The notes below the pieces were generated by a model, which saw only the letters and a program-made list of their open reading frames with translations, searched no databases and had not been told where the DNA came from. From Lucifuga dentata (Eukaryota > Chordata > Actinopteri > Ophidiiformes > Bythitidae), in the NCBI GenBank assembly GCA_014773175.1, contig VXCM01002781.1, positions 1,844 through 65,843 on the forward strand: a DNA stretch of 64,000 bases. The letters run 5' to 3'. A program made the position numbers and the translations under genes. Below, in pieces: positions 11,610 to 22,689 of the stretch; within the stretch, counting starts at the first letter, position 1; the number at the start of each line of letters is the position of its first letter.

Positions 11610-13075
11610 TGGCGTGCTCGGATGTAGCGGCCACTCTGGTGTGGAAAAAGTGCTTCTATCTTTGTTTATCATCTGTGTAGGAAATTTGCAGTAGGAGTAT
11701 GTGCAACAGGAAACATCTTCTAGACACTGTCAAAAAATGCAACTAGGGACAAGCAGAGGAGAGCCTACTGGAGCATCTACACGGCTTTGGTTCGCTACGG
11801 AAGCCGGGCCATGAGACTATGCTGTCGCCCACGGCTGCCCGGAAGCTCGCCCAAAGAGGTGTGCAAGAAAATGGAAGTGCGGAAAGAGAGCTGGCTTCCA
11901 TGCCAGGCTAAAGGCTAAGCCTAGCCACCCGACTCTCCCGTTAGTTTTCCTCTCCAACGTCCGCTTCCTCGATAACAAATTAGACAATCTCAGACTGCTC
12001 CTGACCACCCAGAGAGAGGCAAAGCATTGCTGTGCCTTCATTTTTACTGAGACGTGGCTACATGAGAACATTCTGGACTCCGCCACTAGATAGGCTAGTA
12101 TTGTTCCTCTCTGACCGGATAGCCTCATTGTCCGTTAAGAAGTGTGGTGGTGGCCTGTGTGTTTACAGCGCACTGCTCAGCACTAATGGAGGTTTTAGCA
12201 GTAAAATGCTGGCCTTTCTACCTCCTGAGAGAGTTCACGGCAGTGTTCATCTTTGCCATCTATATCCCACTGAGTGCTAGCACAAATGCTAATGAGGCTA
12301 TAGATGAACTCTATGGGATCATCAGTGAAATCCAGACGCGCCCCGGCGACTTCATTGTCGCCAGGGACTTCAATCATTCAAGCCTGAGGTCAGTGGTTCC
12401 TAAATTCCACACTGACTTTAGAACTTGTGGTGACAACATACTGGGCTTTGTCTACATCAATATCAGTGGTACTTACAAGGCTGTACCTCTCCTCCACCTG
12501 GGACATTCATACCACATCTCCATCCTGCTGACCCCAGCCTACAGACCTCTTCAGTATCATGCTGGGCCAGTTCTGAGGAAGGTGAGAACCTGGCCTCAAG
12601 GTGCCACCTCTACCCAACAGGACTGTTTCGAAAGCACAGACTGGACTGTTTTTAAAGAAGCTGACCCTCACGACAGCTCTGGACATGGGGGAGTCAGCAT
12701 CAGTATATCAGTAAGTGTACTGAGGATGTTACTACTTCCAAGACCGTCGTCACTAGGGCTAACCAGAAGCCCTGGTTCACAGCAGAGGTGCAAAACCTGG
12801 TGAAAGCCAGGGATGATGCCTTCAAGTCTGGTGACAGGGAAGCTCTTTCCAAGACCAGACACAACTTGTCTCGGGCTATCCGGGCAGCAAAGCGCACCTA
12901 TGCACAGAGAATCCACAGACACTTCAGCAACAGTAGAGACACAGCGCATGTGGCTGGGAATACAGGCAATCAGTGACTACAGACCAACACCTCAAGCCTG
13001 CAGCAACAATACCTCCCTGCCGGATACACTCAACAACTTCTTCACATATTTTGAAGACCAGAAAAGAGAACCTGC
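11610..13075 (+). mobile_element. LINE 5' fragment (CR1/L2, jockey group), endonuclease region, broken
   Basis: A decayed piece of a non-LTR retrotransposon ORF2. Translating 11926-12090 gives NVRFLDNKLDNLRLLL and then FTETWLHENILDSA, the start of an APE-type endonuclease with its glutamate in ETWL. The reading moves to another frame (12144-12700), with YLLREFTAVFIFAIYIP, then DFNHSSLRSVVPKFH and LLTPAYRPL. From 12713 a third frame gives [19 protein letters not shown] and HFSNSRDT. From about 12940 a fourth segment gives [13 protein letters not shown]. At least three frameshifts and several stops are present. Expected AGDFNH reads ARDFNH, and the catalytic SDH reads SYH. The reverse transcriptase domain is absent: similarity stops near 13075. 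Family placement in the CR1/L2 group is from memory of fish elements. The 5' limit is approximate. Confidence 0.85.
12144..12803 (+). pseudogene. LINE endonuclease fragment, catalytically dead
   Basis: The longest open stretch inside the LINE fragment (219 codons). The first ~25 codons are out of frame with the conserved protein. From about residue 26 (LLREFTAVF) to about residue 185 it follows the endonuclease of fish CR1/L2-type elements: IYIPLSASTNANEAIDEL, then DFNH, then LLHLGHSYHISILLTPAY, then [11 protein letters not shown]. The last ~30 residues fall out of frame again. Three substitutions hit conserved positions: G to R before DFN, the LDHVYTN-type motif reads LGFVYIN, and SDH reads SYH. 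The start methionine has no special support. Confidence 0.8.
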
Positions 13076-13419
13076 GCAGAAGCTCCTTTCCTTGTCTCTT
13101 ATCTGCACCGTGCCTCATGTCTTGCAGTTCCCTTTTTATTCTGAGAGCCGAGTTGCTCCCTTCGATCACTTTGTCCCTCTCTGAGTCTTCCAGACAACAA
13201 AGAGAAATACAATCTGTCTCTGTGTACCATATGAATATGTGTAACTGTGTGTATTTGTGTGTGTATGAATCCATATACGCATGTGTGTCTATGTGTGTGT
13301 CTGTGAACTTCTTAGACAACCTACACATTCCCAGTGAAAACAGCAGACCAAAATGGAGTGTTTCCAGATGGAGACAGAGTAAAACACAGTGGCCCATCCC
13401 TTTAAGCATGAACCACAAT

Positions 13420-13420
<1 letters not shown>
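13076..13420. other. Non-coding stretch downstream of the truncated LINE
   Basis: After the LINE similarity stops there is no RT sequence, only GT-rich unique DNA around 13230-13310. Confidence 0.55.

Positions 13421-13452
<32 letters not shown>
13421..13452. repeat. (AC)n microsatellite
   Basis: Sixteen AC units, followed by a degenerate ACGCACATACACACA extension. Confidence 0.95.
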
Positions 13453-13457
<5 letters not shown>

Positions 13458-15544
13458 TACACACAGTGGAAATCTGTTCTGCTGGGGGATACCATATCTC
13501 ACTCTCCCTCCTATGTTTATCTCTAGTGACAACTCTCTGGGCCAGGGTATTGTTTCACTGTTTATCTGAACCCCAGGCTCCAAAACCAGCAGCACTGTGA
13601 GTCAGTCTTTCTGTTCCCTTTTATAGGCTGCGGGTATAAAGTTGGAGGGAAGGCGGGTTGGAGAAGAATGCGGAGAAGGAGGCAGCTGAGTGTTTGTTTG
13701 AGGTCTTTCTAAGGTCTCTTCATTCAAAACTCATCAGTCTGATAGAGTGAGATGAGACAGGAAATAGAGTGGCTCTGAAAATGTTTAAGAAGCCATGTTT
13801 CCTGTAGTTTCTTCACTATCCACAGCATGCATTTTCATGGGAAATGCCTTTTTCTCCTCTCTCTTTGTCAGCCACTTCCCTTGCTTCATTTTCTTGTGTT
13901 TTATATATTATTGTTTTCTCCTCTTCTGCTCCTCTCCCACCTTTCCTCTTCTCCTCTCCCTCAGAAGGTAATTCTAGTCAGTCAGTTTGTATGTTACAGA
14001 GAGACAATGAACTAATTTGGAATCTCAGAGTGGAGCCAAGGACAACCCCCATCAAAAGAAATACTATATATAAGAACAAACCCACAAATTGCCAGAATGA
14101 GCACATCACACTACATGTAAGCAGCTTTCCTCCTCCCAGCACTTAACAAAAGCAATGTTGCAGCAAATCTCCTATGCCCTTTGACAAATTAATCCACAAA
14201 TGTTTAATGTTAATAATTGAACAAGGACGATGAAGCTAATGAAATAACAGTATTAAAATATGAATAAGAGAAAAAAAAAAAACAGAGTTACTGGATACTG
14301 CTTTTATCCTCAGCAGATTGCTAAACCTGCTTTCTGTGTTCTTGGGAAGCTCTGCTGAGCTTAGAGCCCATTTCAGTCCGTTTCGCTTCGACAAAGAGGA
14401 TGCCCTGAAAATCCCTCCTTCATTCTGCACCATCCATAGGCCAAGCTCAAAGGCACAGACTAAGAATCTGTCAGAAACACCATAGACTCTTTTAATCCCC
14501 TTCTTTTTTGGCGTTGCTCTGTGCAAATCAGATCCTGCAACTGCATTAATTTTTGCTCAGGCACTTGGTTTTTGTGATTTAGTCTTGTCAAAAGGTTGTA
14601 TACAACAGAGCTGACTACCATTTGTAAACTAATTTTTGATTTTAAAAAAACAAATCTGTTGCATATTTTGCCATCCTATAGCATGAAGCAGGTTATGCTT
14701 TAAGTGATAATACTAAACCAATAGACTGCTGAGGCTTAGAGAAAAAAATGAAATGCACAGGCAATGCCTTACAGATGGACTGCCACCTTTGGCTCGGAAA
14801 ACTGCTATATATAACAGCATGAGCTTCTGTCATCCTGTTCACTCATCTTTCCGACATAGTGATACATCCCACATACAGTCTCCCAGAGCTGTCAACATAT
14901 GCCATCAAGTGACAGAATTCATATAGGTGCCATTTTCTTTGACTTTAGGCAATCATTCTTTGCCTAGTAAAGCCGCAGGTGTTTGATCGACTGGAGCCAA
15001 AATGCACAGAGAAGCAAGCAAAACAAAGAACTGGCCTATTAAACTGAGAACTATGCAAGATGTAACCTTATGCTGTGTATTCATATCAGGGAGCATTTGG
15101 AAATCACGGCTTTCACTGAAACTAGAAAGCTTAAAACCTGTAAGCTGAAATTGTGGAGGGGAATACAAAACCCACCCCTGGACAAGCACTTGACAAGCAG
15201 ATTTTCAAAATGTCTTTTTAAGCCTTTTAGCAGCTCAACATGTGGTAGATAATATGGCAAAGGACATATATTGAGGATATTAATGTGCAGCATAAAGGGG
15301 TTAAAAACTTGTAGGGGTTATTGTATGTGTAACATAATCCATATGGTCACTGAATACAGTTAATCTCTGCAGATATGGCTGACTGCCAGGCTTCAATGTC
15401 TGTATAAGATAAAAATATAACCCACTCCTTTCTAAGATTAACACAAAAAAAGGGTTTTCATGCAGGCTCTAATACAAGTTTAAATTCTTTGATACTTGGG
15501 AATGTGTGAAAGACAGGAGGCAGTGAGAGAAAGTGAGAAAGACA

Positions 15545-15549
<5 letters not shown>

Positions 15550-15588
<39 letters not shown>
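15550..15588. repeat. (GA)n microsatellite
   Basis: About 19 uninterrupted GA units. Confidence 0.95.
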
Positions 15589-15591
<3 letters not shown>

Positions 15592-16576
15592 GAATAAATG
15601 TAAAGACAGTATGTCCTTGTTAGTGAGGGCCAACAACCTCACAGTTTCTTCATCCTACGCTGCTGATGCCTTGGCAAGTGCAAAAAGAGACACCACGAGC
15701 AAAGATGCAGCAAAAGAACTACATCTTCCCATTTAGCTTTATGAATATTCCTGCTAATATCTTTTGTAATATGCCTGAGGAGTTATGGCCTCTCCACCTT
15801 ATCCAAACATAAAGGAATGTCTCGTGGTGTTACAATCATAATAACAAGCTAGGATAACAGGCTAAATGAAAATATAGGAAAAAAATGCCTAAAGAAGATT
15901 TGTCCTGTCTTGTCTTAAGTCTAATCAACAGTGTTTGAGCTTCATGTCTAAACTCTAGTTAAATAGGCAGAGTTATCTGTGTGCGCTCTTGTGCTGATCA
16001 GAATTTCTTAGATGAAAATTCAGACTGAATCGTGCTGATGAGCTTTGAGCTGCAGATGTTACTTCCAATAAGCCTCAATCAGTGGCATAGCCATATCACT
16101 TACTGCAAATGCACCCTCACAATTTAACAAATTCACATTTCACCTTAATTCATATATTTCTCACACATCTGGATAATTGATAAAAACAGAGGAGATCACA
16201 CAGAGTGTCAAATAAATAGGATGAGAAGGATTTACCACTCAGCTATTCTACCCCTCACTTTTATTTCCTCCCATTTAATCATATGCTATCATCTGCAAAG
16301 AAGGAAATAAGTCAACCCCAGGCATCTATTTACATTTCATGAATCTCTGCATCTCTAATTTGTCCTGCAGTTATACCAGGTTGAGATCCAAGAAGCGTTA
16401 TCTCAAACCAAATAATTTCTATGCACAGGATGCTGAGGGGGAATCCGGAGCTTTTTTGCAGCAAATGGCTTCTAAGCTTCAGGCAGGCCCAAAGCAGTTA
16501 AGACTTTTATTACATGCACTTAACCATAGGGCCCGTCATTGTTGGTGATAGGCTCTAAGTCACAGATAATGGGCCA

Positions 16577-16589
16577 TCACACACTCACA

Positions 16590-16628
<39 letters not shown>
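16577..16628. repeat. (AC)n microsatellite
   Basis: About 24 AC units. The first few are interrupted by CTC variants. Confidence 0.95.
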
Positions 16629-16629
<1 letters not shown>

Positions 16630-16966
16630 CTATAAGGTATCATTATGGCATCATCATCTGTTCTCAGTAAGCACCGTAAAACTACCACAGTGTTCAATGC
16701 AGTGAGGAGATTATGGTACGGATCAAAGGTTTTTTGCATGTGTATGTCTTCATACTGTGCGTGTGTGTGTGTGCATGTGTGTGTTCAGGTAGTATGGGGT
16801 CAATATGTGTGTGAGTGGCATTAGAGTATGTTTATTGTGCATGACTCTATTTAGTCCTTTCAGGCCCCTTGCTGTAAATAGACTCCTGCTATTGCATTAT
16901 AATTGCAAAATAGCACACACATCCAAAAAGGGAGCAAATGTGAGCTTGTTAATATCTTATGTGTTC

Positions 16967-16970
<4 letters not shown>

Positions 16971-17004
<34 letters not shown>
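16971..17004. repeat. (GT)n microsatellite
   Basis: Seventeen GT units, only about 340 bp from the (AC)n array at 16.6 kb and in inverted orientation relative to it. Confidence 0.95.
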
Positions 17005-17006
<2 letters not shown>

Positions 17007-20000
17007 CCATGTAGGCTGATTTCATTTCTTATTGCTTTTTCCAGCGGTTGCACAGGACAATTAGCATTCTGCTCTGTTCCTCCAGTCTCCAATAAGATGT
17101 CTCCACATTTGAAGATGATATATCCCCTCAAGCTTGTGCAAGTGTGTCAGTGTGAAAAAGTGAGAGAGAGGGTCGAGAGACACTCGTTCTACAATGGAGG
17201 GTCTAGTTAGGTGAGCTGAATATGCAGTTTTCCTCTGAGTCACAGCTTTGAAGTACACAGTTAGCTTTAACCCTAACCCTGACATAAAATGCTGCAATCT
17301 AACTCCTCCATCTATATTCCAACAAATACTTTGGGACTGAAAAAAGACAGAAGATGAATGACAAATAGACAGAGGGATAGGTTCAGGTCAGGGTCACATG
17401 CTTCACATGGAAATAACACACACTTACATGGCTCATTCTTTAATACACAGACAGAACCAATATACACAAACACACACATGCAATGCATACCTACTGTATA
17501 TCGATTCTTTTCCCCATGAGTCATCCTTTGCTCCCTCATTCGTCAATAGCAGCCATACACACACACACAGCCAACCTAAATAGAATTGGAGCACACACAG
17601 TCTCTACCAGAGGTATAGACTGGTATTTAGAGGTATATTGGAGTGGGTGGGCGCACACACACACAAAACACTGACACTTATTTGCCATTCTTACATTTAC
17701 ACTGCAGACTACACTTCCTCTATGTGAGTCAGGTAAATGGGCTGAGGGAAGACATTACACTAGCAGAGGACAAAGAACTGCTCTAGTTGATTGTTAAGCG
17801 ACTGGCACCCCTGGCTGATAGAACCAACCTGAAGTGCAAAGACTGTAATTTCCTCACACTCTCTCTTATCCTCCCCTTGTGTTTAATTTTCTCTTTCTGT
17901 CACAAATGGTGTGTTTCAACTTGCAATTTGTTTCTCTTGCTCTGCCTTTCAGCTTCTCTCAGTCACTCTTACTTGTTCTTCTCACTATTTATTAGCCTCC
18001 ACCTTACATCCTCCTTTTTCTTTTCTCACTTCCCTACACTACAAGCTTATCCTTCAATTTCTGATAAAAAAGTAATAAAGGCTTCTAATGGCTTCAATTT
18101 CCTTCCTTCTCCTCTCCTGGCAATCTGTCTGTTGCAGTCCCAAAGATTGTTGTTTGTTGTGTTGTTTCTAAAACAAAGGGCAAATGTGAGTGTGAGTAGT
18201 ATGTGCATGCTTTCAAGGATGCTTGTGACCATATTCCAGATATAAATGTATGTAGGTTTATGTGCACATTGGCCTGTGAATTCCTATGTGTGCATGTGTG
18301 TAGTTCTCCCATGTGATTCTACCTACCACTTAGGCCTGTGGTTGAACTGAGTAGTGGAAGTGGTTGGCTGCTCTTAGCTTCAGTGGTAGACATTACCCAT
18401 AGTGCCCCTTGGGCCATGCTACAAGCTTGCCTGGAGCTATAAAACTTTTACAAAAATAATGCCAAACATGCCCTGGCCTGGCCATAGTGGAGAGTGTGAA
18501 TAAAAGAGTTGATTTGTGCATGTGTGTGCTTGTAGAGTGTGAACACTGGTGGAAAAAATTTGCAGAGGTCAACCTCCTCCTCTTCATCATCTCACCTTCC
18601 CTCCCTACAGCACCACAGATTCAATTTTAGTTTCCTCTCTGATCTTCCATCGCAGTGTTAAGGGACCCACATAAGGTCCCAGGCTATACTCCTGCTGCAC
18701 CCCTTTACTCAAACAATGCCATATTCCACTATCTAGGGTGAATGGACCTCATAAATACTCCTGAAATGGGACCCATCCACAGAAGCCCATATATGGTGAA
18801 GAAATGGAATATAAACACTTTGAAAAATGTATGTCAGCTAATGTAATGTCTTCTTATTTTAAGTCTTTCTCTTATTACATACAGTATTTCCTTTTATTGG
18901 AAGTGTGAGTTAGGAGATTGCTTATTGTACTGATTATTCTCAATGCTTCTTACTGATCATGCCATCTGCATATGTTGATATTATTTGTTTTGTCATTTTC
19001 TGAAAATTTCATCTATAACATAAAGTACCTAAAATGGAAAAAAGGAGAGATGCAGTTTGTGTGTTTTCTCAATCAGACATACTGCAGGAATGTGACATGG
19101 ATGAAAAATTATAAGATAAATGAAGCTGTGTGCTTGTTCCACCCCTACAGGCTAGAAAAATCCTCACTGGTGAAGAAGAGTAGTCTTGGTCCGTTTGAAT
19201 TCCATCAAGTATAGTCCATTTTCTCTTGTCTTTTCAAACAAGACAAATGTATAAAATATATAACTAAAGTCTTGTCAGATCACTCCAGTCATTGGTCAGA
19301 AATGTCTGGGGGCGGGAAGACAAAAATCAAAACCAGAAGAGGTTTACTGTGCCCAGGTAGCTTTGAAACATTGAACAATGACAGAATTATTCTACATTCC
19401 TAGTCATAGTCATCTCTGGGCTATGTACCAAGCACAACTATGCCAGCAGAATGCCAAATTTGAATCCATTTCAAGAAATCTCAAGTGAAGAAGATTTATT
19501 CAAATGGCTCAACAACAGAATGGAGTGCATTTGAGTACAAGCAATGATATTCTAACGTACAACATAATAAACAAAAATATATTTTAGGCGATCATTTTAA
19601 TGTTCCTTGTTGGTTCACAACTAGTTGGGATCACGTTCCCATGACAATCATACAGCTCCAGAGTAAATTTGTGAGTGGAATGAGACCACTTCATCAAAAA
19701 GGTCTTGATTTTGGTCCTCATCCAATGTGATTGCATTGTTCATACCTGCCTAAATAAATCATATGAAGGTAGAAAACATTACCATACAGCTGTCAAAAGC
19801 ACCTTAAGAATTCTGAAGTTTTTCTAGGTCTGATCTGTGCCTGTACACAACACTTACTAATGAGACTCCATAGTGTGGTTTTCTTGTCAAAAAAATGAGG
19901 TGCACCCTACTTTTAAGAAAGTTCGTGCCAGGATTTTTTTTTTTTTTTGACAAAATACACCATCAAAATGAGTCTGAAATGGATGTAACCTCTCCAAAGC

Positions 20001-20620
20001 ACTGACTGACCCTGGTCTTATTTCTTTTTCCTATCCTCCTGGGCCCATTCTTAGGTGAGATAGCCCTTGAAAATGTTATTCCTTGACTCACCCCTCTCTG
20101 ACTCTGTCTCTTTCTCTATCCTCTCAACTACACTCTGAAAATGAGCTGACAATGAGAAGGAAGAGAGGAAAAAGGGCTGCCAGTTAGAAAGAGAGATGGA
20201 AAGAGGAGTGATATTAATAGTGACAGGGCAGAGATATTGAGAGCCTGATGACAATAGCTCTGTCTCTCTCTGAGGTGTGGGGACGAGGTAATAGGTTGAT
20301 GGTGACATCTAGAGAAGGGGGATAAAGGTAGAGAGGTAGATGAAACCTATAGATTTTGACCTCTCGGGAGGAGATGCCATTATCCTGACAGGGTTGGTTG
20401 AGAGGCCTCTGAAACCCTGAGGTTCCTCCTCAGATCTAGCTACTTTCAGTTCCTACACTGAGGTAGTAGGGGATTGTCTGGATAAGTGGACCAGACAAAC
20501 CCCAACAATGAAGTCTCCCTACAGTATCACCACTCCACTGGCACGTTTAGTACAGCCATGGGATTTCTCTATTCTCTGTAGCCTCCTACACTCAGGTACT
20601 CTCATGTACATGACTGTTCC

Positions 20621-20914
20621 AGGGCTGACTTCAAGGTTCTCCTTCTTAATTATAAAATACTGCATGGCCTGGCCCCATTATACTTAAGGAACACCATTAC
20701 CCTATATGTTCCTCCATGTCCTTTGATATCCCAGGAGGCAGACCTGCTGCTCGTGATCCCAAGGACCAAGACAAAATCCTTAGGACACAGAGTGTTCTCC
20801 GACCGTGCTCCTCTTCTTTGGAATAAACTCCCTGCAGCGCTAAAAGAGGCTGACTCGATTGAAATATTTAAATCCAGACTCAAAACCCACCTATTTTCGC
20901 CACATTTTGACTGA
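20621..20914 (+). pseudogene. LINE ORF2 C-terminal fragment
   Basis: Open for 97 codons to a TGA stop, with no internal start needed. The region starting ADFKVLLLNYKILHGLAP, continuing through LLLVIPRTKTKSLGHRVFSDRAP and LLWNKLPAALKEADS, and ending IFKSRLKTHLF matches the C-terminal segment after the RT domain in CR1/L2-type fish LINE proteins, as I know them. Conserved landmarks visible are the PRTK basic motif, the AP-LWN-LP motif and the terminal FKS-LKTHLF. No RT catalytic motif is present. The intact frame suggests a younger insertion than the endonuclease fragment upstream. Confidence 0.75.
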
Positions 20915-21395
20915 GCATAACCCTCCATCCAACAGGAAGTAGGTGTGAACTCTGTGGTGTGGGTCTGTGAAAAGCCATTCTATGTCTATGCTAGGTCAGG
21001 AGTGTGAGTGTAGCACGGTGGATAGGGCTCACCATTTATCTGTCATGCTTTTTCTATTCTCACATGACTCTTGCTATTGTTTATCCCCCTATTGATCTTG
21101 CTAATTAACTTCTCTCTGTTTTTGGATATGTGGATCCTTCTTGCACTCATGTGTGAGTGTTGGGTCCTGAAGCTTAGCTATGACCAGAAATCCATCCAAC
21201 TGGCTGTCAATTGGTTGTCCTCCCATGGTGCAGCATGTCTTTTTTCCTTACACAATAAGGATTTTAGGGTGTTTTTCCTCGTCTTCTTAGAGAGCTTGGG
21301 CTGGGTCAGGAACCACTAATGTGTGGGTCTGTAAATCCCTTTGAGACATTGTAGGTGATACTGGGCTATACAATAAACTTGACTTGACTTGAATG
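20621..21395 (+). mobile_element. LINE 3' end (C-terminal ORF2 plus 3' tail)
   Basis: The ORF2 C-terminus at 20621-20914 is followed by about 480 bp of 3' untranslated sequence. That sequence ends with CCCTTTGAGACATTGTAGG, then ACTGGGCTATACAATAAA, then a (CTTGA)n-like tail. This ending, with a short tandem tail after AATAAA, is characteristic of fish non-LTR elements. The 5' portion is missing, consistent with 5' truncation during target-primed reverse transcription. It is probably the same broad group as the fragment at 11.6-13.1 kb, but it cannot be shown to be the same family because the two pieces do not overlap. Confidence 0.75.
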
Positions 21396-22435
21396 GATGA
21401 TTGACAGATTAATATCCCAGGCATCTATTATAGCATTTGATGGATTTGTTTTTTTTTTTTTTCAATTTCCAATACAAACCAACTTGTTCAGGAATTTGTC
21501 AGGAAGTGTCCGTAACTCTAGAAAAGACAGAATGAAGCAAATAACTGACTACAATCTAGAAACCGACATTAGATTCAAGGAGATTCTTTCATAATTGATT
21601 GTCAGCACCATCACTGCAGGCACAAGGTCACAATAGTGTCTAGTTACAGCAAGATTTTTGTGCTAGTTTCAAGTAGTGGATTCTTTTTGCAGTGCACTTT
21701 TGCCTCACTCATAAAAATATTTTCTCCCTTGTTCTTCTGTCCCTCCATTTTCTTAGTTTTGTCCTTCCCCCTCAATCTGTATTTTAGGATTCTGATATGT
21801 TTCAGAGGCTACCTCTACATAAAGCAGGAGCCAGAGAATCAAACAGCACCATGCCCTTGCAACAGTGTTACTAGAGGGCAAAGAACAATCAGTGAGGAGA
21901 TATGCAAGGATGAAAAGATGAGAAAAAAAGATTAGACCAAAGGCTACCCATCTACATGAATAGGTCTGTTTGACTTTCTTCCTTGCCCTCACTTTCCTCT
22001 TCCAAGGTGCCAGGCTGCCTTGGTTGGCACAGTTACAAAGAGAGCGAGGGAAGAACAAGGAGAGAGAGAATGAAAAGAGCAGTTCAATGTGGGGCCAAAT
22101 GGGATGTTGGCCTGAGGCAATGGATCAGCGGTGATTCTCCAAGAGGAGATCTGTATACAGCGAATGACTTCAATAAGGGGAAAACAACTTTACTGAGAGC
22201 TGGTCATGAAACCTCTTGATATCACACCTTACGTTTACACACTGACAGAGCAGAAATACAACTGTCACTCTGAAGATTATGGTATATGTCAGGGTAGTCA
22301 CTAAAATTCCTAACATATTATTTTGTCACATTATTTTGTCACATTATTTTGAAATCTTGGCAGACTGGTTGAGAATTATTCAGTGGAGAAACAGGACAGT
22401 AAAGCTTGCTTTGTGCTTGGCGCATCTGTGAGGGC
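21396..22435. other. Non-coding stretch
   Basis: I see no gene. There is a T-tract at 21451-21462. A 13-bp unit (ATTATTTTGTCAC) is repeated about 2.5 times at 22316-22351. Nothing else is recognised. Confidence 0.55.
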
Positions 22436-22521
22436 ACATGGTCCGCACAGACAAATTGACATCACACAGAAAGATACACCCTGTTACATGGGCTCTGAAC
22501 TTACTCTGCACAGGGAAAAAA

Positions 22522-22686
22522 ATGGTGGAGCTGCTAGTATCAGAGGTTCATAAATACAGGCGTCTGTACAACCCCTCAATGAAAGATCATTGGGACGGGC
22601 AGATGACAATTCCTGGCCTGACGTCTCACGAAATCTTGGAAAAGAAGACACTTTGCACCAGAAGGCACGGAAAATTTCAAGACTAA
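22522..22686 (+). pseudogene. Frameshifted MADF-like DNA-binding domain fragment
   Basis: The frame opened by ATG at 22522 gives LLVSEVHKYRRLYNPSMKDH, the pattern of helix 1 in MADF domains (LI-EV-K--LY-P---DHKD). The frame then loses similarity. Reading one base out of phase from about 22608 gives NSWPDVSRNLGKEDTL, the central MADF motif (SW--I---LG). Returning to the first frame at about 22652 gives CTRRHGKFQD, matching the C--RWKNLRD motif. Two compensating frameshifts therefore explain the whole block, so it is a decayed copy. MADF proteins include Adf-1-like transcription factors and the accessory DNA-binding proteins of PIF/Harbinger transposons. I see no transposase nearby. The identification is from motif memory and needs a profile search. 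Confidence 0.6.
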
Positions 22687-22689
22687 AAA

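Larger units (their letters stand above)
13470..20590. other. Non-coding stretch with microsatellites
   Basis: I see no gene. The stretch carries several microsatellites listed separately, CT-rich patches (13850-13970, 17860-18030) and GT-rich patches (16740-16830). Two TTAGGG-like units (complement) at 17269-17280 are too few to be telomeric. Confidence 0.6.

Noticed and set aside
12924..13595. 223-codon minus-strand open frame
   Set aside because: It is antisense to the LINE fragment and runs through the (AC)n microsatellite (Val-Cys repeats). A shadow frame.
17269..17280. Telomere-like AACCCTAACCCT
   Set aside because: Only two units; too short to be an interstitial telomeric array.
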